From assembly GCA_003693705.1 (NCBI GenBank), contig RBZT01000215.1, positions 1-64,000 of the forward strand: a stretch of DNA of 64,000 nt. Direction: 5' to 3'. The position numbers and the translations under genes were made by a program. Origin of the DNA: Polymyxa betae (taxonomy: Eukaryota; Endomyxa; Phytomyxea; Plasmodiophorida; Plasmodiophoridae). The notes beneath the pieces were generated by a model that was given only the letters and a program-made list of their open reading frames with translations, was not told the DNA's origin and made no database searches. Within the stretch, counting starts at the first letter, position 1. Every line of letters begins with the position of its first letter. Shown in pieces: positions 1-9,000 of this stretch.

Positions 1-174
1 ATTGTGCCGCATACCATCCTGTTGCTAGGACAAGAAAGTCAGCAACATCGTCGTCATCGTCATCGATCCCGCAAGCCTCAGGACCCCGGGAGAAGGCAGG
101 AGCCATATCTCGACAGGTAAATAAATAATATTTAAAATCGCCGCCCAAATATTTAGGTCCGAGCTGAAAATCGT

Positions 175-302
175 ATTTTGCAAAATTCAAGGGTATTTTG
201 CAAAAATCCCGATTTTGCAAAATGGGCTTCCAAACACGTTGAACATCTTTTATTTTGCAAGATAGTCAATTTTGCAAAATATCCCCCGGAATTTTGCAAA
301 AT
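175..302. repeat. Array of six ATTTTGCAAAAT palindromes
   Basis: The perfectly self-complementary 12-mer ATTTTGCAAAAT starts at 175, 212, 269 and 291. Near-perfect copies start at 195 (CAAAAA end) and 252 (CAAGAT end). The spacing is irregular (20, 17, 40, 17 and 22 bp), so this is a cluster of sites rather than a true tandem repeat. It lies 170-300 bp before the first gene on the plus strand, which suggests a dimeric DNA-binding protein site, but no function is demonstrated. Confidence 0.8.
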
Positions 303-472
303 TGCGAGTATCCAAACGAACTCTAAACCCAATAAAAACCTTCGAATGTTTAAACAAAAAAAAAACCTGCGTGACAACACTGCTCAAAACGTATTTACGG
401 GATTTGTAACGTTACATTTATAGTGAATTGTTCAATCACCTGCAATGAAACGTCAGAAACGGTAATAATGAT

Positions 473-1009
473 ATGGATGGCACAATAGATGGTGATGGAT
501 GCAGGTTTCAGGAACAGCTTGCCAGAAGGGCGTCGGCCAGCCAAGCCGTGCTTACTCAGCCAGCTTCCAGTACGTCGGTGGCCAAACCAGTTGTAATGCC
601 GGAGCCCGCGACGTCATTCTTGGTGCCGGATGCAACCGAACCTGTAATATCAGAACCTATCCCATTAGTTCAGAATGATCCGCAACTTATCGAGTAAATG
701 GATTATAGAAATTGGCTTGATTTAATTGAATTTTTTGTTTACAGGGACGAGCCTCCGTTGAAGAGAAAAGCTGCTGTTAATGCCAATCAGAAAGCTTTGC
801 TTGAAGAGCTGAAAAATTTCTCTGACTCACTTGCAGAGGCTAAAAGGCAGCAAGCTCTTCACGAATGGATTAATCATTGGGACGTTTCCAATGTAAAAAC
901 AGAATTCACATGGCGGAGTAGCCCAAAACGTCCAGAAAGACGCTTTACCAGCCTATTTAATATGGCTATTCCCAGAAAAACCCAATTCGATTTCACTATT
1001 ACTAAATGA
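473..1009 (+). CDS. Hypothetical protein, two exons
   Basis: No family is recognised. Exon 1 (473-693) encodes an Ala/Pro/Ser-rich, probably disordered region starting at the ATG at 473. An intron of 51 nt (694-744, GTAAAT..TTACAG) restores the frame into exon 2. Exon 2 begins DEPPLKRKAAV and forms a charged helix (LLEELKNFSDSLAEAKRQQ), followed by a Trp/Arg-rich tail. The stop is at 1009 if no further intron is used. A possible second intron (GTAAAAACAG near 891 to CCCAG near 977) would change the C terminus. The predicted length is about 160 residues. The upstream palindrome array is its only neighbour of note. Confidence 0.45.
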
Positions 1010-1189
1010 CAGATTGGACTGGCAGCATCTGCAACTACCAACTACAAAGATTGAAAAGAAACCTACAGAATCAATAAGAGCAAAGCTTCAAGTCTGTATC
1101 TGCCAATGACTCAATGCTGCAGCTTCCGATTCCGTTCTTCGTGGATCACGGTTCGATGCCTTCGCATTCCAAACATCAATTACTGAATA

Positions 1190-1654
1190 ATGGACGCTAC
1201 AGAAGATATGCGGCTGTCTTACCTGATTGACGACGAGCCTCGTTCGCGGATAGCGAATGTTGTCGAAGAGCAGCATCGAGTCTTCACCGAGAAACTGACC
1301 GAAACTGTTCGGCAAGGCAACGAGGCTGTCCTAAACGCTGAGAAGACCGTTGCAGACCTCGGCCGTCGTACTGAAGATGTTGTTAAACGCATCGAAAACG
1401 AAGTTCACGACGTCCGTGATGTCGTGCAGAAAATAATCAACGACGTCAAGCATCTGGTCAGCGATGAAGGCATCGTCGGGCAGTCGATTAACCAGATCAC
1501 GATGGTCGCTTCAACCGCCCAGGAGCTGATCGTTGATAATCTGCCCGAGATGGAAGAGCAGCGTAAACATCAGATCGCTACCTGGTCCATGGTTGGAGTC
1601 ATGACCGCCTTGGTCTGCGTCGCTGCTGTCGGCGTTGCCCGATATCGCTCCTGA
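1190..1654 (+). CDS. Coiled-coil protein with C-terminal membrane anchor
   Basis: A single-exon ORF of 154 residues. Residues about 20-105 are a charged, heptad-like amphipathic helix (HRVFTEKLTETVRQGNEAVL and following, with repeated EDVVKRIENEV-like segments). The C terminus carries one hydrophobic span (about residues 133-150, MVGVMTALVCVAAVGVA) followed by RYRS. This arrangement is what tail-anchored proteins of the ER or mitochondrial outer membrane look like, so a cytosolic coiled coil on a membrane is inferred. AATAAA lies directly after the stop and may be the polyadenylation signal. No family is recognised. It is convergent with the next gene, 66 bp away. Confidence 0.6.
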   Translation: MDATEDMRLSYLIDDEPRSRIANVVEEQHRVFTEKLTETVRQGNEAVLNAEKTVADLGRRTEDVVKRIENEVHDVRDVVQKIINDVKHLVSDEGIVGQSINQITMVASTAQELIVDNLPEMEEQRKHQIATWSMVGVMTALVCVAAVGVARYRS

Positions 1655-1720
1655 AAATAAATTGATTGCAATTTCGCATGCATTAGGCTTTTTTTCTCGA
1701 TTTATTTTTTTTTTACAAAA

Positions 1721-2235
1721 TTAGTTCATGACGGCTTCACGGCGTAGTCTTTGCATTAATATCCTAAAGGATATTGGCAAAACAATAGATATTAGAATGA
1801 TCAGAACTGCTGAAGAAGCAGGAGTAAAGTAACGCTTCCTGTATGAAGGCGTGAGGAAGGCTCCGGCCGCGGCCAGGCTGACTAATAGCATCAGTAAAGC
1901 CAAAGCGATAGGTGCTAAGTCGGTATCGCTCTCTCTGTTGACTCCCTGCTGTATCTGAATCGAAGATACACTGAAAGATTTCAGTTCTCGACAATCCAAA
2001 CTCATAATCGTAACCTGCAATGAATTACATCGCCATCACGAACGTCGGCTTGCCGAAAAGAGATATGATCAGGGAGGCGCTGGCCGAAATGGACAATGTT
2101 GATACGACGGCCTTCGCGAACTTCATCTGGAAACGTGCGTTCCTTCCACACAGCAATCTTCTCGTCAATCAATACGGTCAGTGTCTGAGCCGGCCGTCCA
2201 GGCCCCATTAGCCTGATGCTTATTGAAGAAGCCAT
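1721..2235 (-). CDS. Ubiquitin-like domain protein with two C-terminal membrane helices
   Basis: Reading from 2235 downward, exon 1 encodes a ubiquitin-like fold: an N-terminal beta strand (SISIRLMGPG..QTLTVLID), the helix KIAVWKERTF, and the strands INIVHFGQRL and the typical DGDVIHC ending. A 44-nt intron (1971-2014) joins it to SSIQIQQGVN, followed by two hydrophobic segments (IALALLMLLVSLAAAGAFL and SSAVLIILISIVLPISF). The total is about 157 residues. A UBL followed by membrane helices resembles the TMUB/HERP/DSC3 class of ER-associated degradation proteins. This is an assignment by architecture, not by close sequence match. Confidence 0.6.
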
Positions 2236-3218
2236 TTTGATGGTCTGAAATCGGGTCGGAGGAAAAGGCTGCGCCCTATGATTTTCCAGATATCTTCCAG
2301 AAGTTTTCTAAATGTGGGCTACAGAGCGAGACGAGATTGTGGCTCCGAACTGCAATTTTGTAATTTCGTATGCAACAGATATCACTGGCAGTCTAACTTT
2401 GATCGTAAACCGACAAAAACTAACAACCAATGGCCTCGTTTCTGGACTGGGGACCAAACGGCTGAAAAGTCGAGTTAGCATGTAATGAGTTTCCGATTGA
2501 AAAGAGTAAACGCTTCGGTTTATTGCAGAATATTAGCTGGAATGATGCCACTCCAAGTTCTGGGCCAGTTCTGACTTCCAAGGCAACAAGCTGCTTAAAT
2601 TTCTAGACACAGAGGGGTGATCCTTAAACCGAACCAATCCATCAATAAATCTGGTTTATCTCATGCGCCATCTGTAATGGTTAAGCACGATGCTGTTGAA
2701 GCAAATCATATTTAAGGATCCTAAAACATTTGATGTATCGATAAACAAACAATAAGTTTATCCTATACGCAGCATCTATAAAACCACAGAAACATGGAAA
2801 AGGCAATACTGCTGCCGAAACAATTCCGACAAGCCTCGATTGCGATAGCGATAACCCAAAACAAACGCTATGACATCTCACGCCATCTGTCGCCATCCAA
2901 TCTAGAGGTAAGCGCCAGACCGATGCTCATAACAATAAGTCTCATAGACGAGAAACATCTATCGAAACGAGAACGACGCCAATGAGAAACGTTGTAGAGC
3001 ACCACGACTTGACTGTGAACAGGGCTGAAACACAGCCCATCAGCTGTGCTCAATCGATACCACAAGTGACAGTTCAACAGTGATTTGGGTTTTGTCAATA
3101 TGAGAGCAGGATCAGCTGACGACATTGCACTGTGGAGCGCCCCGCTTCCCTTTCAAAGTAACGTGACCAGCATTGTCATCTCCCAGCATCGGTCATTCTA
3201 CTATCTGGCTCGATAACA
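2236..3218. other. No supportable gene
   Basis: Only short overlapping reading frames on both strands occur here, and none has recognisable domain features or convincing splice continuation. The segment is moderately AT-rich and separates the UBL membrane protein (minus) from the AT-hook gene (plus). It would hold the promoters of both if they are real genes. Confidence 0.5.
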
Positions 3219-4398
3219 ATGGCAAAGGTCATCCTAGGGAAAGAATGGCAGACGATGGAGCCGTCGGGAGCAAGGTCGGTGCTGGAACTCGGACCGACTG
3301 CCAATGATCTGAATGACGTTAGGTTCGGGCGCGGCGCAGAAAGCTTTTCGCAGCGTTCGTTAGGTAGCTCACCGACATTATCACAACCGTTATATTACTC
3401 TCAAGACCGGACACAGCTCTCTGTAAACTGTGCAATATCGACCATCATCACAAGTCTGATTACGAATGTTTTAGCCCTTCTTATCGAACACACAACTATC
3501 GCAACCAATGGCATTGTCGCAGGATCAAAGCAGATCCGCAATTCCATCAGTAAGCACGCCACAGAAAGGTTGGCAATTATTTAGCTTTATATAGCCTATA
3601 CCGCATCCTCCAAAGCAATTTCAGCCCGGTAATGGATTGCTATTATCTAAGCTGGGGCGTTATATGGAACCAAGTAAAGCATTACTGCATCCAAAGAGTA
3701 ACGGCCAGTTACAAGAAGCTGAGCCAGCGATATTCTTGCAACTGATTAACCTTATTACGGATGTGAAGACCAACATGATCAATTTCTCGACAACGACGAT
3801 ATCGGCGATAGAGACCATTCGGCATGCGCTAACAGAAACACAGCAGCAATTGTACGGTGCAGTTGAAACCATGCGAGGGATCACAAACTGCCAGTCGAGC
3901 CAAGAAAGAGATTCCCAGCTGGTCGAGAAGATGTCGGAGCTCGTGACAAGGCAGAATGCTGCTGATGAACTGACACAATCAGTCCGGGAAACACTTCAAG
4001 AATCCATCGACGGGCTGCGAAGATGCATCGAGAACGAAATTAGCCAAAGGATAGAACAATTTTCACAAACATTGGCTGAAAGCTCCAGAAAATCAGCTAT
4101 GGATAGGAACCTCGCATCAGGGGAAAAAGTTACGGATACGAGTGAACCAGAAGGACCATCTGGCCGAAAAAACACCAACCGGCAAGCAAATAGAAAGCAA
4201 ACGAAGTCAATCCGGAGACCGAGAAAACAGGTCGCAAAGAAGGTTGCTAATTCAGTTAATGAGCCGGTCCGACGTCGAGGCAGGCCAAGAAAGCATCCAA
4301 ATTCTGAAGTAGCATTCGTATCGGATGGCATTGAATGCAGTGTCCTAGACTGGTTTGATGACTGCAGCAACACTGGCGTGATGCTCAATACGAAGTGA
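3219..4398 (+). CDS. AT-hook protein with internal duplication
   Basis: Two open segments, 3219-about 3568 and about 3625-4398. The second ends in a basic region with a canonical AT-hook core, RRRGRPRKHP, preceded by KKVANSVNEPV and a Lys/Arg-rich stretch (RRPRKQVAKKV), so binding to AT-rich minor grooves in the nucleus is inferred. The central part is a long amphipathic helix. A likely intron ends at TTTCAG|CCCGGTAATGG (3624), but I could not find a donor in matching phase. The first segment could therefore be a separate gene. Both segments share the pattern MEPS...AI...LIT(N/D)V....I....T, which looks like an old internal duplication. The C-terminal region may be regulatory; no orthologue is recognised. 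Confidence 0.5.
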
Positions 4399-4605
4399 AA
4401 TCTGCAACACAGGGCGAGACGCAGATTGTCGTTCTACGTCGACGAAGAGCTGAATCAAGCTAGATGAGGGCTATTATAATACAGCAGGCTGAGTTAGCCC
4501 AGATGATGCAGCAGATATTAAGCAAGTGTCTTCGGTGTCGCACTTTAGTTCTCCAGTCAAGCTTACAGTTAATATGATTCGTGAAAGTCGTTCTGGAATC
4601 TGACC

Positions 4606-5952
4606 ATGAATTTCGCCAAGGGCGGCGATAGGAGGGCAATTTCTGATTGGAAGTCGTCTGTGAAAATGTCGCTGACCAGGTCGTTTTCCCAAGTGCTCTT
4701 GGCCATGGCCTTCTATGTCTTTGTCGGAACCTTACTGACGTTCTACAACAAGACCATCCTATCAAAAGCGTTTGTGTTATTCTCTTGATAAGCGATTTAT
4801 ATTGACCAATAATTCAGAGGCTTCAAATTTGAAGTCACCATGATCCTATTTCAATCTGTCTTCAATAGTATATTTGCAGCCACATATTGCTATGTTTCCC
4901 TAAGAGATTCGGTTGCAATCACTAGTTGCCCTTACTGGCCAAGCAATATGACTTTTAGAATGTATCTGACCCAGTTATTTCCTGTTGGGGCGCTGTTCGG
5001 GTATTGGCCCCTATAATGTATTGTCGCGATTCTGCTTATTCAGATCTCAGATTTGATATAACACTCACGAATCTGGCGTTTCGCTTGTCGTCCGTTGCCC
5101 TAACAGAAGTCGTAAAATCAGGCGTACCAGCTCTAGTGCTGCTGTTCGGAATACTGGTACGAACAGAAACGATGACCAGGAGGAAGTTCGCTGTCGTCCT
5201 TGTATTATGTTGTGGTATCATCATGACAACCGGCGGCGAGTTCTCCGTCAGGTTTAGCGCCATCCTGGTCGCTGCTGGCGCCACTTTCTGTGGTACTCGT
5301 CTTCATTCAATCACTTGATCAGCCGTGACGAATGCGGGTTTAGGTGCGGCCAAGCTGGTCCTAATGCAACGATTGCTCGGGTCGCGGGAACATATCCACC
5401 CAACATTGTCTCTCATGTATTTGGCAGGTAGCTCAGCTATTGCTCTCATCATCCCATTCGTTACGTACGAGGCATCAGATCTGTTCAAGTCGAGCTGGGT
5501 GGCACCCGGTCTGTTCTCCTACACCGATCTCCTTCCACTTCTGATTCGCTCAAAGGACGTCTGTTCTGGACTCTGACTATGTTGATGATGGGTAGCGTCC
5601 TCGCCTTCCTATTGAACATGTCCGAGCTGGTTGTCATACAGTGGTCGTCAGCGTTATCGTTATGCGTCGCCGGTGTCGTCAAACTCCTGGTCACAATCAT
5701 CGTCTCGGCGGCCTGGTACGATTTCCAACCGACCAGGACCAATATATGCGGCATTGTATTAGCCGTTGCAGGTCGTACTCGAATTCCGGTCATGACCAGC
5801 GTTCTAATACTTGAGCAGGCGTGGTCGCATTCAACTGGATGACCTATCAAGATCGTCGTCGTGCGCTGCAATACGCGAAGCTGGACTCGGAGCTGGAAGA
5901 GTTCAACCTGGAGCTATCCCCGTTATCCATGACAGATTTGACACGACAATAA
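4606..5952 (+). CDS. Nucleotide-sugar/triose-phosphate transporter family protein (SLC35C2-like)
   Basis: A multi-pass membrane transporter of the TPT/NST (DMT) superfamily. Spliced exons read FYVFVGTLLTFYNKTILSKA, GFKFEVTMILFQS, GFDITLTNLAFRLSS, ALTEVVKSGVPALVLLFG, VLCCGIIMTTGGE, and end VVAFNWMTYQDRRRAL. The order YNK, GFDI.LTN, E..KS..P.., G.......GE is the family signature. Five short introns are supported: about 4761-4826, about 5000-5048 (acceptor CTCAG|ATTTGAT), after ATFC, after VAPG, and after LAVA. It is likely a Golgi or ER antiporter; the substrate cannot be told from sequence, although SLC35C2 proteins are linked to GDP-fucose. The stop is only 61 bp from the convergent IFT172 stop. 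Confidence 0.82.
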
Positions 5953-6013
5953 CAAGATTAAGGCATTCGTCATATATCTATACGATCGTGTGATACGCCA
6001 TAGTTAATGTTTA

Positions 6014-9000
6014 TTAGTAAAACGGCGTGGACGGCGTCGCACACCACGCGCATATCTTCAATTTCGTCACAAACCGATTCCAATCGTCGCGATTCGCCAG
6101 ACGATGACAGACGCCGCATTCGACCTTGCTCGTCTCCAGAACGGGATATCCTTTACAGAACCATCAATGAGCGCTCAAACACAGATTCCATCCGGATGTG
6201 CTGACCGGTAACACAGCAGGCCGGAGCCGTCTTGCGACATTGATGACAGGTAAGTCCGGCAACATACGTCCGTGCTGAACATGTCTCGCATTGGCGTTGC
6301 GTCAATGATTGCGAGGTCGTGTTGGACATGGCGATCTCCAGGACCATCTCACGAATCTCTTCGCGTGCTTCATCCGAGTACGATAGCGTCTTCGGCAGCG
6401 CGCCTTTCGACCTGAATACAGACAAAGATCAGCTGCCGATCGCCCGAGCGTCGCATCTGTTACAGTGCAGGAATGTCGGTCTCGAGGAAATCGCTGTTAT
6501 CGATCTCTCCGTGTTCCGGATCATCGATTAGATCACAGACATCAACGAATCGATTAAAGAATACGAAGGCCATATTGCCCCAATCTACAGATTGACAAGC
6601 ACGTCCAGCTTTATATAGAGCTTTATCAACAGGAACATCGGTGGGATATCTGAAAAGGCGTTCATCACAGCTCTCATCATAGGACGCGATACGCCGTCAT
6701 ACCTAATCAACGAGATCGCGATTTTCGCCGCGATCCGCTTCAGACCGGCAGCTTCGGCCATGTTCTGCACCGAGATCAGATGCGCCACGAACAGTAGCCG
6801 GCCGAGGTCGGCGTTCTGCTGTGCGCCGGGCGCCGACAGCATCCGCTTCAACAAATCCGCGCCGGATCGACCCGCGGGCGTCATGGCGTCCGCGATAGCA
6901 GCGCGAGCCAGCTGACGGACGATCGCGACCCCTTCCGCACTGGTCGGCAGGCCGTGCTCCAGTACGGCGGCGATCGCGTCGCGGACGGCGTTCGATTTCA
7001 GGAGCGTTTCCAGATGCAGCTGCTGGTACTTGTCAAGCTGGCCCTTGGCGCGGGCCATCTCGTAGACGCGTGGCCATTGGCCTTGGGCGGCGAGGGCGTC
7101 GATGGGGGAGGCGCCGCCGTGCTCGGCGCGCTCGACGGCCTCGACCAATTCCGGGGCGCGTTTCGCGGCTAACGCTGAGGCGGCCGTGAACTCGCCGGCG
7201 TTGATCAGGACATCGACGGCGTCACGGACAAGATCGGCGCCGGCGAGCAGGTCGGCGGCGTTCGTATGGCGACCTATGCTGACGAGACGTTGCGCGACGA
7301 CGACGACAATGTCGCGAACACGTCCAGGGACATGCTGAATGGCGAGCTTGACGGCGTCGATCCATGTCTTTTCGAGCGTATCGGGAGAGGTCGTCGGCGA
7401 TGCCGTCACGGATAATAGCAGGTCGATGGCGGCGGATGTCTGACCTGCAGCCACCATCTGTGCGGCGCGCGCTTCGATCGACGCCGACGCCGACGACTGC
7501 ATCTGGATCTCGGCGACCAGATTCGGACGGAACGTTCGAGCGCAGCGCAGGGCGTCGTTCCAAGCTTTGGCGTTCCGATACATCTGGATGGCGAGCTCAG
7601 GGCGGCCAGCGTTCAGATACAGCGATTCAGCAGCCGCCTACAGAAACCCTAAACCCTAGAACCCTAATGACCCGAAACCTACCAGATCGCGGTTCTGTTC
7701 CGCGAACGCCGCCTGGGCCGTGTAGATATCCGGAAGTGCGCCGGGGTCGTGCTGCTGCGCGATCTGCGCCGCTCTGGCCCATTCGTGCTGGTGCAGGAAC
7801 ATGTCGATGGCCTCGCGGGGTTTCTCCGCCGCCAGGAACTCGGCCTCGGCCTGGTCGAACTGGCCCTCGTCCTCCAGCGCCATCGCATACTGCAGATGGA
7901 CCTCGAACAGTTTCGGACGGGCACCCGCCTGTAGAGAAGACAACAGTGAACGCTGGGCAATCCATATTCAGAGCCAGTACGACCTTGTCGGCGATGCGGA
8001 ACGCCTCCTGGAAATCGGCCCGTTCCATGGCGATATCGACGGCGCGATCCACGAGGCCTTTCTCTTTGAGGAATTTGACAGCGGCGTCCGCCGATAATGT
8101 ACGCGCATAAGTGCAGGCAACAATCTCTATACAACATAGTATCAACGCTGCTCGGGAAATATTCGACGAAAAATAAAAAAATGGGATTTTTTTTTGAAAT
8201 ATTTTGAATCAAAATAACAAAAAAGGAAATAATTTGTTGTGTGAGCTGTTACCATATGCTCCAGGTTCATCAGCAGATCGTGCTACTCTCATAGCATCAT
8301 TCCATGAACCACGCTGTCTATACATATCGACCACCTCGCGCCATTTCCCGATCTTCATCAGATACGCTTCCGCATCGCCCAGCTTGCCATCGCGCAGAGC
8401 CTTCACACACACAGCGTTGGTTCCAAAGGGTTTTAGGGATTCCAGCAGCACTCTCTCATACCTCCTTGGCCATTGTAGCGTACGTCTCCGCGATCTGCTC
8501 CTTTCGGAATCTCGCCACCAATCGGACGACGGCGTCCGCATTGCCTGCCTGCCGATACATATCGATAGCACGATCCACCTGATCAATGACCAACAGCAGA
8601 CGTTCGGCCGGGGCCAGCATGCCTTGCGCCATCAGACGTTGAGCATGCGTAGCAAACAGCGTGACGGTCTCCGGACGCGACAGATGCGCGGCGGCGATCC
8701 GCTCGGCGTCGTCCAGGGCGCCCTCCGCCAGATACCGATCGACGGCGTCCGCGGCCATGCCGCCGGCAACATAATAGGGCTCGGCGTCACGGACCTGGCC
8801 GGAGTCCGCCAACGTCTGCGCGATTCGCCGGTAGAAGGGGCGCGCCGTGCCCGCCTCCATATTCGCAAGAATCTGTCCGGCCTTGCCGTACTGCCTCGCA
8901 TCGACGGCGGCCGCGATCGCCTTCGTATAGGCGCCGCCCTCGATGAAATGATTACTGGCGGCGTCGTGCTGGCCCAGGCCGACCAGGTAATCGCCCCATT

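Noticed and set aside
5485-5871. 128-codon minus-strand ORF over the SLC35 gene
   Set aside because: The plus-strand reading joins membrane helices of the transporter in correct order; the minus frame is only Thr/Arg-rich noise.
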